Positions 1-6,506 of a stretch of DNA of 6,506 bases are shown in pieces. The position numbers and the translations under genes are program-made. Position 1 is the first letter of the stretch, and every line of letters starts with the position of its first letter. Under the pieces are notes generated by a model, which was given only the letters and a program-made list of their open reading frames with translations, ran no database searches and was not told the origin of the DNA. The stretch is from assembly GCA_007131745.1 (NCBI GenBank), contig SLPX01000094.1, forward strand, positions 1 through 6,506. Direction: 5' to 3'. Source of the stretch: Myxococcales bacterium. GTDB lineage: Bacteria > Myxococcota > Polyangia > HGW-17 > SLPX01.

Positions 1-2805
1 ATATTCGACAACCCCGAAGATTGCCCCGGCCCGAACGAAATGCCCAAGCTCGGCGGAGGTTGCCGCCCGGTAGGGGTGCTCGAATGCGCAGATGGGTTTG
101 TAAAAGATTCGGAGGGCGGGTGCGAACCCATTCTTCCGGACCATGAATGTCCGCCCGGCACGATGGAAGTCATCGGAGAAACCGAGTGCCGCCCGGTGGG
201 GGTGCTGGAATGCGCGGAGGGTTTTGTATCCGACGGCCAAGGAGGGTGCGACGCAATCCTCCCGCCAGGCCCTGACCCTTGCCCGCCCGGAACAATCGAA
301 CAAATCGGTCATGACACGTGTCAACCTCTTGGCGACTGTGGCCCGGATCCTTCGGAGGGTGGAAGTCCTTGGGGAAACATCCAGGTAGACGACACAACGG
401 TTTTCGTGGACGAAACGAGCGGCGCAGTTGAACCTGACGGAACCCAAAGCGCTCCGTATCGAACCGTGACCGAGGCGCTGCAAGCGGTGGAACCTGGAGG
501 ACAGGTTGCGATAGCCGCGGGGGAATATGAAGAGAGGCTGATAGTGAGCAAGCCCGTGCGGTTGACCGGGCTTTGTTCGGAACTCGTGACTTTGCGTGGA
601 ATTGTCAGGTTCGGTGTGGGCGAACCCGCATTGAGGATAGGTTCGGGAGGGTCGGGATCCGAGGTGAGGGGGGTGACTTTGACCGGTCCGGGAGAGGGGA
701 TGAGAGTGGACGGCGCGGTGGAGGTGCTGGTCGAGGAAGTGGAGGTGAGAAACACCTATTCTTATGGGATTTTTGCGATCAACCAGGCCGACGTGAAGTT
801 ACGGAGGTTGCAAGTGGTGAATTGCACCGAACTTGGAGTGGTAATGTTTGACAGCCTGCTTGAGATAGAGCAAAGCGTTGTGCAGGGGACTGTGGCGCAT
901 CCTGTAACAAAAATGCTGGGACGTGGGATCGAGGCGCAGTGTTTGACCAGCGGCGCTTGGGGGAGTTTGAAGGTGGAACAGAGTCTGGTGACGAGAAACA
1001 GGGATGTCGGCATTGCTTCATTCAATGTGGAAACAACCATCGTGTCGTCGGTGATCCGGGATACGATGTCTACTGAAACCGTTTCGGCGAGGGGCAGGGG
1101 AGTAAGCGTTTATTGCGACGATGAGACCGAACCCTGCAAAGGGTTACTTGTGCTGGGGAGCCTGTTGTCAAGAAACAGGGACACCGGGATATTCATTTCA
1201 GGTGTGGATGCAGTGATAGAATCCTCGACCGTGCGGGACACGCTTTCGCAGGAAAGCGACCTGACTGGGGGCCATGGAATCGGTGTCCGGTGCGGTCCGG
1301 CGTTTTGTGGAACGCTCACCGTGGAACGAAGTTTGGTGACACGAAACCGTGATGTCGGCGTGTTTTCTGAAGGGGTTGATACAGCAGTGCTTGATTCGTT
1401 GGTCCGGTCCACCTTGCCGCAGGAAGCAGACCTGACCGGGGGCCATGGAATCGCCGTCCAATGTGGAGCGGCGTTTTGTGGAACGCTGACTGTGGAAAGA
1501 AGTTTGGTGGCGGAAAACAGAGATATGGGAATTTTTGTTCTTGGCGGGCCGGGAGTGATCGGATGTACGGTGGTGAGGGATACCATGTCGCAGGCAGGGG
1601 ATCTTTCGGGAGGAAGAGGAATTCATGCTCAATGCGACATGGGGTTTTGCGAGGAGCTCCTGGTGGAAAGAAGTATTGTGAGCGGAAATCGTCATGTCGG
1701 GATTTTTTCTTCCGGAACGGGAGCCACGGTTGTTTCTTCGGTCGTAAGAAAAACTCTGCATCAAGAAGGCGACCTTTTATTGGGCTGGGGGATTGGAGGC
1801 GTGTGCAACGAGGAATTCGGATTTTGCAACGGGCTGTCCATTGGAGACAGTGTGGTTTCCGAGAACCGAGAGGCCGGTATTTTTGCTTACGGAGTGGATG
1901 CACGAATCTTTTCTTCAACGGTAAGGGATACCCTGCCGCAGGAGAGAGACATGACCGGCGGGAGAGGGATAAACGCGCAGTGCGAAAGTGAAAAGGGTAT
2001 TTGTGGCGAGTTGAAAGTCGAAAACAGCGCGGTGATCGGAAACCGTGAAGTCGGTATCGCCGTCTTCGGCAAAGAGACGACCGTGGTTTCTTCAATCGTG
2101 CAGAGCACTATGCCCCAGGAGAGCGATCAAAAGGCCGGTTGGGGAATCGGGGTACAATGTTGTTCTGCAAGCTGGAATTGCGGGAATTTCCAAATGATGG
2201 ACAGTCTTGTATCGGAAAACGAAAATGCCGGGATTTCTATAACGGGAGTGACTGCAAATATTGAAAGCGTTGTCATACAGGACACCTTGACCAATTCAGC
2301 CGGGCCATGGCGGGGTGAATACGGACATGGAATCTCGGCCGGATGCGATCCCTTTTTGAATGTTTGCGGAACCCTTTCGTTGCATTCCTGCCTGATCGCG
2401 GAAAGCCACAGCGCGGGTGTTGGACTGGACGGCGTGTCCGGAATAATGAACGGCAGCCTCGTTGCAACGGTGTCCGCTCAACCTTTGGACGGAAAGTACG
2501 GCTATGGCATCCAGATCGCGGGCTCGGAAGGAACACCCATGCCGGCTTTTGATCTGAGGGACAGCGAAATCAGGGACGGACGGCTGGCAGGGGTTTTTTA
2601 CCACCTTTCCAGGGGACTGCTTACCCGCTCGGTGGTATCCGGCGGGGAATACAGTGTTGCCATGAACGAAGGATCTTTGCCTTCGATTGACATGAGCAAC
2701 TTGCTGTCGGGCACGATCGAGGATAAACCTCTTTCGGTGAGCCTGGTTCCGGCTCCCGCACCGATGCCCGCCGAACCCATGGAAGAAACGGGTTCAATGG
2801 ATTGA
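1..2805 (+). CDS. Cys-rich right-handed parallel beta-helix repeat protein (5' end missing)
   Basis: The frame is open from base 1, so the ATG at base 40 is not a convincing start: the cysteine repeat it sits in already begins at base 22. The visible part is 934 residues, ending at a TGA at 2803-2805. Order, counting residues from base 1: two and a half cysteine-rich repeats (about 8-113), a DUF1565/pectate-lyase-like entry (about 132-200, with FVDETSG, SAPYRTVTEAL and VAIAAGEY), several irregular coils, about ten repeats of 57-62 residues (from residue 307), and a Pro/Glu-rich tail ending EETGSMD. Such proteins in Myxococcota-like bacteria are usually annotated only as beta-helix repeat proteins. 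Paired cysteines in most repeats suggest disulfides and export, but any signal peptide lies outside the window. No polysaccharide-lyase catalytic residues could be identified, so an enzymatic role is not claimed. A structural, adhesive or ligand-binding surface role is inference. No C-terminal transmembrane helix or sorting motif is visible. Confidence 0.88.
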   Translation: MFDNPEDCPGPNEMPKLGGGCRPVGVLECADGFVKDSEGGCEPILPDHECPPGTMEVIGETECRPVGVLECAEGFVSDGQGGCDAILPPGPDPCPPGTIEQIGHDTCQPLGDCGPDPSEGGSPWGNIQVDDTTVFVDETSGAVEPDGTQSAPYRTVTEALQAVEPGGQVAIAAGEYEERLIVSKPVRLTGLCSELVTLRGIVRFGVGEPALRIGSGGSGSEVRGVTLTGPGEGMRVDGAVEVLVEEVEVRNTYSYGIFAINQADVKLRRLQVVNCTELGVVMFDSLLEIEQSVVQGTVAHPVTKMLGRGIEAQCLTSGAWGSLKVEQSLVTRNRDVGIASFNVETTIVSSVIRDTMSTETVSARGRGVSVYCDDETEPCKGLLVLGSLLSRNRDTGIFISGVDAVIESSTVRDTLSQESDLTGGHGIGVRCGPAFCGTLTVERSLVTRNRDVGVFSEGVDTAVLDSLVRSTLPQEADLTGGHGIAVQCGAAFCGTLTVERSLVAENRDMGIFVLGGPGVIGCTVVRDTMSQAGDLSGGRGIHAQCDMGFCEELLVERSIVSGNRHVGIFSSGTGATVVSSVVRKTLHQEGDLLLGWGIGGVCNEEFGFCNGLSIGDSVVSENREAGIFAYGVDARIFSSTVRDTLPQERDMTGGRGINAQCESEKGICGELKVENSAVIGNREVGIAVFGKETTVVSSIVQSTMPQESDQKAGWGIGVQCCSASWNCGNFQMMDSLVSENENAGISITGVTANIESVVIQDTLTNSAGPWRGEYGHGISAGCDPFLNVCGTLSLHSCLIAESHSAGVGLDGVSGIMNGSLVATVSAQPLDGKYGYGIQIAGSEGTPMPAFDLRDSEIRDGRLAGVFYHLSRGLLTRSVVSGGEYSVAMNEGSLPSIDMSNLLSGTIEDKPLSVSLVPAPAPMPAEPMEETGSMD
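22..339 (+). repeat. Tandem Cys-rich repeats, 126-base period, inside the beta-helix gene
   Basis: Three units begin at bases 22, 148 and 280; the third is truncated and runs into the beta-helix. Each full unit has the layout CP(P)G...C-RPVGVLECA-(D/E)GFV...GGC-(E/D)-(P/A)-ILP, with four cysteines in about 42-44 residues. The nucleotide sequence is conserved as well: bases 61-125 and 187-251 align without gaps at an exact 126-base offset, sharing long runs such as tgccgcccggt. The third unit keeps CPPGTIEQIG and a cysteine, then changes to QPLGDCG. These units look like small disulfide-stabilised modules forming an N-terminal stalk or cap before the beta-helix. More copies may lie upstream of the window. 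Confidence 0.85.
919..2661 (+). repeat. Ten tandem beta-helix repeats of 57-62 residues
   Basis: Units start at bases 919, 1093, 1270, 1441, 1612, 1783, 1960, 2137, 2323 and 2500, so all spacings are whole codons (171, 174, 177 or 186 bases). The consensus is roughly G-R/H-G-I...C-x4/6-C-G-x-L-x-V-E-x-S-L-V-x-x-N-R-D-V-G-I-F...S-x-V-R-D-T-L-P-Q-E-x-D-L-T-G. Each unit probably forms two helix coils: a short coil around SLVxxNRDVGIF, and a long one carrying the RDTxPQExD loop and the cysteine pair. Cysteine spacing is C-x4-C in units 3-5 and C-x6-C in units 2 and 6-9. Unit 1 has only one cysteine and unit 10 has none, so the array decays at its ends. Units 3 and 4 are the most alike at nucleotide level, sharing an identical 19-base run at 1298-1316 and 1469-1487. 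Confidence 0.85.
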
Positions 2806-2816
2806 GATGGCAGCCA

Positions 2817-2831
2817 TTTCGGCACCCGAAA
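2817..2831 (+). other. Small hairpin just after the beta-helix stop codon
   Basis: TTTCGG (2817-2822), a three-base CAC loop and CCGAAA (2826-2831) form a perfect six-base-pair stem, twelve bases after the stop codon. It overlaps a small palindrome, ATGGC-A-GCCAT, at 2807-2817. No run of T follows it (the next bases are ATAAAGAAG), so it does not meet the criteria for an intrinsic terminator. It may mark or protect the 3' end of the beta-helix transcript, or it may be chance. Confidence 0.3.
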
Positions 2832-2833
2832 AT

Positions 2834-2870
2834 AAAGAAGTATATTGTCGGAAAGGAGTATATTGTCGGA
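2834..2870 (+). repeat. Near-perfect 19-base direct repeat, possible operator
   Basis: Bases 2834-2852 and 2852-2870 read aaag(a/g)agtatattgtcgga twice, differing at one position and overlapping by one base, which gives an 18-base period. The core agtatattgtcgga (14 bases) is identical at 2839-2852 and 2857-2870. A shortened relative, atatgtcgg, occurs at 2932-2940, still upstream of the kinase gene. Repeated boxes between a stop codon and the next gene suggest a binding site for a regulator, but a slippage-type tandem duplication would look the same. No matching regulator is recognised. Confidence 0.4.
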
Positions 2871-2928
2871 TCAGAACAGGGATTCATTACAGGCGTGGAC
2901 GGGTTAATTTGGAGAATCCGGCACAAGC

Positions 2929-2957
2929 TTGATATGTCGGTTGAGAACCTGTAGAGA
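2929..2957 (+). promoter_or_regulatory. Weak sigma70-like promoter candidate for the kinase gene
   Basis: TTGATA at 2929-2934 resembles a -35 box. It is followed after 17 bases by TAGAGA at 2952-2957, which matches the -10 consensus at only three of six positions. Transcription would start near 2964, giving a leader of about 50 bases before the ATG. Spacing is ideal but the -10 box is poor. Promoter consensus in this lineage is unknown, so this is a guess made mainly from position. Confidence 0.2.
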
Positions 2958-2959
2958 AG

Positions 2960-2973
2960 ATATGTGAGCATAT
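2960..2973. promoter_or_regulatory. Small dyad ATATG-N4-CATAT upstream of the kinase gene
   Basis: ATATG (2960-2964) and CATAT (2969-2973) are perfect inverted five-base arms around TGAG. The element lies about 40 bases before the kinase start and just downstream of the promoter candidate, a position where a repressor could act. The sequence GATATGT at its left edge (2959-2965) also occurs at 2931-2937. Five-base AT-rich arms arise easily by chance. Confidence 0.2.
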
Positions 2974-3002
2974 TGAAACTCTGTTCTCGGTTGTTCTGCT
3001 TC

Positions 3003-3006
3003 GAGG
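3003..3006 (+). promoter_or_regulatory. Ribosome binding site of the kinase gene
   Basis: GAGG lies nine bases before the ATG at 3016, a normal Shine-Dalgarno position. The frame is closed upstream by a TGA at 2974-2976, with no ATG, GTG or TTG start in between. In-frame ATGs at 3040 and 3052 lack a comparable upstream site, so this element decides the start. Confidence 0.7.
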
Positions 3007-3015
3007 TATTTCTTA

Positions 3016-6000
3016 ATGGACGAAAAATACACAGATCCGATGGCTCAGACCATGGCTGTTTCGAAGTCGGCAGTTGAAGACACCGATCCGGCAGTTGAAA
3101 CACCATGGCTCCAACCCGGAACGAGAGTGGATAATTTCAAGGTGGTAAGAATGCTCGGAAGGGGAGGGATGGGCGCCGTGTACCTTTCGCGCGATACCCA
3201 ACTCGGCCGGCTTGCAGCCTTGAAAATGATATTGCCGGATGGACTGGGAGATGAGCAGGCGGTCAAGCAATTCAAGCAGGAAGCGCAGATCACCGCGCGG
3301 TTCAATCATCCCAACATCGTGACGATTTATTCGGTGGGGGAGTACGAGGGGAGCCTTTACATAGCGCTTGAATACCTGCAAGGGCAGAACCTGGAGGAAC
3401 GTTTGGCTGAAGAGCGGCCGGGCCAAAAAGAAGCCATCAGGTTGGGCTTGGCGGTGGCCGAGGCCGTTTCAGAGGCGCATCGTCACGGCGTGCTCCACAG
3501 GGACCTGAAACCAAGCAATATACTTGTTCCGCGGGACGGGCGGGTTCGGGTCCTGGATTTCGGGTTATCGCGCGCGCTGCCGGCTAGCGGAAACACCCTC
3601 GTAAACATAACCGGGAGGGAAAAAGAATTTGATGTGGGTTCCGGAAATGATGATGTGCTTGAAATAGCCGAAAAAGGTTTGCGAGGCACACCTGCGTACA
3701 TGGCGCCCGAACAGTGGATGGAAAAGCCGGCAACCGAAGCCGCGGATATCTGGGCGCTTGGGTTGATTCTCTACCAGCTCGTAACCGGCCGTCACCCATA
3801 CGAAGGAAAAAATCTGTACGGACTCTGCATGAGCGTTTCAGATTCGAAACCTGTTCCATCCGTCAATAACATTGCAACCGGCACACCCATTGAATTGGTC
3901 AAGCTTATCGACGAATGCCTGGATAAAAAACCGGAAAACAGGCCGAATGCCGCTGAAGTGGTTGAAACCCTTTCATCTCTTCTTCATGGAACGCGGCAAT
4001 CAGCGGGTGTCGTAGAACACAACCCTTTTCGAGGATTGCTGCCTTTTTCGGAGAGACATTCACATCGATTTTTCGGTAGGGACTCGGAAATCGCATTTTT
4101 CATGGAGAGACTTAGGGAAGAACCACTGTTGCCGGTGGTGGGACCGTCGGGCGCGGGGAAGAGTTCGTTCGTGCATGCGGGAATTATACCCAGGCTTCGC
4201 GAGCACAGTCCTTTGACCGTGCTTAAGATGAGGCCCGGGCGACATCCTTTTGAAACCCTTGTCTCCCGCATGATGACGGGGGAAACAATCGATAAAGACA
4301 GGCTGACCGTAATCGAGACGGATATCAATTCAGCGTCGTTGAGCAAACTCGACCACAATACCCAGGCAGATCAAGGGCTGAAGATGCTTGCATCCGTACT
4401 TGTGCCCACGTCGGATGTAAAGGATAACAAAAAAGACCAAACAGTTTCCGGATCCATCGGGAATGGAACTGCTGAAACCGGGGGGTGCGTTTCTTCGATG
4501 GATGACGGCGAAACGATCGAGTCCTTTGCGCTGAAGCTGATGGAAACTCCCACAAGGTTGTCTCTCTTGTTGTCCAGGTTAGTGGATAGATACAAGACAA
4601 GGGTATTGCTGTTCGTGGATCAACTCGAGGAAGTGTTCACCATGACAACCTCCGAGAAGGCCCGACTGGCTTTTCTGGAGGCGATTTGCACCGCGGCCGA
4701 CGATCCCGAATCGGGGGTGCTGGTGGTGTTTACGATGCGAGACGATTTCCTGGGCCGCCTGGCCACAGTAAAAGGCGCCCGGGAAGCGCTCAGCCGGGTT
4801 CAGGTCATCGGAACTCCTTCGAGAGATTCCCTTTTCGAGATTCTGCGAAAACCTGTTGAAGAGACCGGATATCGGTACGAAGATGAAGAGATGGTGAGCG
4901 AGATGGTGGAAGAGGTGGAAGGTGAACCTGCGGCGCTTCCTTTGTTGCAATTCACCGGGCAAATCCTTTGGGAAAAAAGAGATCGAAAAAAGCGGACGTT
5001 GACCCGCAAAGCCTATATAGAGGCGGGTGGAGTCGCGGGCGCTCTGGCAAAGCAGGCCGACGGATTGTTGGAAGGAATGCCGCCGGATCACGAGCGGGCA
5101 GCGCGGATAATTTTGCTTCGACTCGTAACGCCCGAAGGAACCCGGCAGGTGATTTCGAGATCCGAACTCGTGGACGGCCTGGGCAACGAGGGATATGCTG
5201 TGCTGGATAGGCTGATCGCAGCCCGGACCGTGCTGGTTCGCAAGGGCCCCTCCGAAGCGCAGCTTGAACTTGTTCACGAAAGCCTGATAAAGCAATGGGC
5301 AAGGCTTAGCAGGTGGCTCGACGAAAGCAGGGAGGAGAGGGGTTTTCTGACCGAGGTGGGACAGGCGGCGGCACTTTGGGAAAAGCGCGGAAAACCGAAA
5401 GAAGAAGTGTGGCAAGGTGAGGCATTGAAAGATGCCTTGCGAAAAGCGTCTCACTGCGCGCATTTGCCAACGAATGTGTCCAGTTTTCTCGAATTCGGCA
5501 AAAAGCTGGAAATTGGGCGGACCAGGCGGAAACGAGCGCTCATCTTTGCAGCGGCCGGCATTTTGGCCGCGGTCGCGGCCGGCTCGCTTGCCATGAGCTG
5601 GGCGCTGAGCAATAAAGAGAAGCGGGCTCAACTGAATGAACAGGAGGCACAACGCCAAAGGCAAAGGGCGCTTATCAAGCAGGCGGAAGCGCAGCGCGAG
5701 GGAGCGCGCGCGGATTTGATGCGCGGCGCAATGGTGGAAGCCAGGGCCAAGCTTCGCGCGTCCCTCGAGATCCTGGATTCGGTTGAAGCCAGAGCGTTGT
5801 GGCGCCAAATGCAAAAAATGCCCTTGTACATGCAAAAACAACTTGGGGGAGTTGTTTATGCAGCAGCTTTTTCTCCGGCCGGAGACAAGGTAGCGCTGGC
5901 CTGCCAGGACCATGTGGTTTATGTGTTCGACGCGGTTACAGGGCTAATGCAGCATTTACGGGGCCACACCGATCAGGTATTCAGAATCGCTTTTTCACCC

Positions 6001-6506
6001 AGGGGCGACTGGCTGGCTTCGGCAGGAAGAGACGGCAAGATTCGACTTTGGCGAATAGGTGAAGATGGGGCGCATGTGCAAAGGGTTTTGCAGAAAGTTG
6101 AAGGAGCGATAATCGGTGTTTCGTTCAGCCCTGACGGCAAAACCCTGGCATCCGGAGGAGAAGATCGAACAGTTCGTTTTTGGGATGTGGATTCAGGTGA
6201 AATCCGCATGGCGCTCGAGGGCCACAAGGATGAAATCCGTTCGGTGCGGTTCAGCCCGGACGGCCGGGTTCTGGCGAGCGCGGGCCGGGACGCGGAGATC
6301 AGATTGTGGAAGCCCGACTCGGGTGAAGAGATCACTAAGCTGACCGGCCACAAGGGAATGGTCACTGACCTGGATTTTCACCCATCCGGCAAAATGCTGG
6401 TTTCGGCATCAATCGACGGGACCGCGCGCCTCTGGCATGTCCGCGAGGAAACCTCTGCAGCCGCCGAGGTATTGAGAGGTTATCCGAGAGGTGTCACCTC
6501 GGTTCG
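3016..6506 (+). CDS. Ser/Thr protein kinase - nSTAND1-type NTPase - TM - WD40 fusion (3' end missing)
   Basis: The visible part is 1163 residues with no stop. Kinase domain (about 41-323): Gly loop LGRGGMGAVY (47-56), Lys70, Glu89, HRDLKPSN (161-168), DFG (181-183), APE (230-232), Asp244 and Arg309; all catalytic residues are present, so it should be active. STAND NTPase: entry NPFRGLLPF...FFGRD (336-356), P-loop GPSGAGKSS (376-384), Walker B FVDQLEE (533-539), TMRDDFLGRL (573-582), EPAALPLLQ (637-645), then a winged-helix-like part with LVHESLIKQW (752-761). One hydrophobic helix follows (about 841-864), then a Lys/Arg/Glu/Gln-rich coiled-coil-like stretch (867-910) and WD40 repeats from 945. 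In this class the WD40 and NTPase are thought to sense a cue and oligomerise on ATP, with the N-terminal domain as output. Here the output would be protein phosphorylation, with unknown substrate. A role in defence or development is inference from the STAND class. Confidence 0.93.
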   Translation, partial: MDEKYTDPMAQTMAVSKSAVEDTDPAVETPWLQPGTRVDNFKVVRMLGRGGMGAVYLSRDTQLGRLAALKMILPDGLGDEQAVKQFKQEAQITARFNHPNIVTIYSVGEYEGSLYIALEYLQGQNLEERLAEERPGQKEAIRLGLAVAEAVSEAHRHGVLHRDLKPSNILVPRDGRVRVLDFGLSRALPASGNTLVNITGREKEFDVGSGNDDVLEIAEKGLRGTPAYMAPEQWMEKPATEAADIWALGLILYQLVTGRHPYEGKNLYGLCMSVSDSKPVPSVNNIATGTPIELVKLIDECLDKKPENRPNAAEVVETLSSLLHGTRQSAGVVEHNPFRGLLPFSERHSHRFFGRDSEIAFFMERLREEPLLPVVGPSGAGKSSFVHAGIIPRLREHSPLTVLKMRPGRHPFETLVSRMMTGETIDKDRLTVIETDINSASLSKLDHNTQADQGLKMLASVLVPTSDVKDNKKDQTVSGSIGNGTAETGGCVSSMDDGETIESFALKLMETPTRLSLLLSRLVDRYKTRVLLFVDQLEEVFTMTTSEKARLAFLEAICTAADDPESGVLVVFTMRDDFLGRLATVKGAREALSRVQVIGTPSRDSLFEILRKPVEETGYRYEDEEMVSEMVEEVEGEPAALPLLQFTGQILWEKRDRKKRTLTRKAYIEAGGVAGALAKQADGLLEGMPPDHERAARIILLRLVTPEGTRQVISRSELVDGLGNEGYAVLDRLIAARTVLVRKGPSEAQLELVHESLIKQWARLSRWLDESREERGFLTEVGQAAALWEKRGKPKEEVWQGEALKDALRKASHCAHLPTNVSSFLEFGKKLEIGRTRRKRALIFAAAGILAAVAAGSLAMSWALSNKEKRAQLNEQEAQRQRQRALIKQAEAQREGARADLMRGAMVEARAKLRASLEILDSVEARALWRQMQKMPLYMQKQLGGVVYAAAFSPAGDKVALACQDHVVYVFDAVTGLMQHLRGHTDQVFRIAFSPRGDWLASAGRDGKIRLWRIGEDGAHVQRVLQKVEGAIIGVSFSPDGKTLASGGEDRTVRFWDVDSGEIRMALEGHKDEIRSVRFSPDGRVLASAGRDAEIRLWKPDSGEEITKLTGHKGMVTDLDFHPSGKMLVSASIDGTARLWHVREETSAAAEVLRGYPRGVTSV
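5848..6506 (+). repeat. WD40 repeat array, five blades and the start of a sixth
   Basis: Within the kinase-STAND gene, blades begin near residues 945, 987, 1030, 1073 and 1115, each 42-44 residues, and a sixth starts (GVTSV) at the window end. Typical elements are FSPDG (for example 1037-1041 and 1079-1083), LAS(A/G)GxD, a closing LW or FW, and GH at 983-984, 1069-1070 and 1111-1112. The first blade is weaker, ending VYVFD with no tryptophan. The fifth has FHPSG and ends with RGY instead of GH. A complete propeller needs at least seven blades, so at least one or two more should lie beyond the window. Such propellers usually bind protein partners or ligands. Confidence 0.9.

Noticed and set aside
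40..42. ATG as the true start of the beta-helix protein
   Set aside because: The frame is open to base 1, and the first Cys-rich unit already begins at base 22. No ribosome binding site precedes it and no signal peptide follows.
394..600. Pectate lyase enzyme
   Set aside because: Only the beta-helix entry motif is seen. The calcium-binding aspartates and catalytic arginine of pectate lyases could not be located.
1316..2095. 259-residue open frame on the minus strand
   Set aside because: It is antisense to the beta-helix repeats. Its apparent repeats only mirror the repeats of the + strand gene, and its composition (Arg, Pro and Ser rich) is that of a shadow frame.
919..2661. Repeat array as a possible CRISPR or noncoding satellite
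   Set aside because: The period is 171-186 bases, always whole codons, with conserved protein consensus and no short identical repeats separated by unique spacers.
2806..2850. Intrinsic terminator after the beta-helix gene
   Set aside because: The hairpin stem has only six pairs and no T-run follows.
2863..2907. TTG-started 14-codon leader peptide after AAGGAG (2853-2858)
   Set aside because: The spacing to the TTG is only four bases, the start is rare, and the AAGGAG is part of the direct repeat. There is no residue bias or downstream attenuator to support it.
4579..5913. 444-residue open frame on the minus strand
   Set aside because: It lies wholly antisense to the kinase-STAND gene, whose motifs (Walker B, HESLIKQW, TM helix) continue across the whole region. 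Its translation is rich in Arg, Pro, His and Phe with no recognisable domain.

Overview
The window holds two large co-directional genes on the + strand, both cut by the window edges, separated by a 210-base gap. Gene 1 (bases 1-2805) is the C-terminal part of a large, probably exported, cysteine-rich right-handed beta-helix protein. Gene 2 (3016-6506) is the N-terminal part, at least 1163 residues, of a Hanks-type Ser/Thr protein kinase fused to a STAND-type NTPase (nSTAND1-like), a single transmembrane helix, a short charged coiled-coil-like stretch and a WD40 propeller. I see no RNA genes, mobile elements or CRISPR array. The minus-strand open frames are shadows of these two genes.

Organism: kinase-STAND-WD40 fusions together with beta-helix proteins that start with tandem 'CPPGT...CRPVG...C' repeats are typical of predatory or multicellular bacteria with large genomes, especially Myxococcota and relatives such as Bradymonadales. 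Base composition looks only moderately GC-rich by eye, lower than classic Myxococcus-type genomes, so an uncultivated or deep-branching deltaproteobacterial lineage is plausible. This assignment is inference from protein style alone.

Layout: 1-339, Cys-rich tandem repeats; about 394-600, entry into the beta-helix with a DUF1565-like motif; 919-2661, about ten 57-62-residue beta-helix repeats; 2806-3015, an intergenic region with a small hairpin, a near-perfect 19-base direct repeat at 18-base spacing, a weak promoter-like element and a small dyad; 3003-3006, ribosome binding site; 3016 onward, the kinase-STAND-WD40 gene.

Working together: gene 2 reads as a complete membrane-tethered signalling switch, with WD40 and NTPase as sensor and oligomerisation modules and the kinase as output. 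Gene 1 reads as a surface or periplasmic structural or ligand-binding protein. Nothing in the sequence proves that they act together. The gap carries its own possible regulatory sequence and the kinase has its own ribosome binding site, so separate transcription is at least as likely as an operon.
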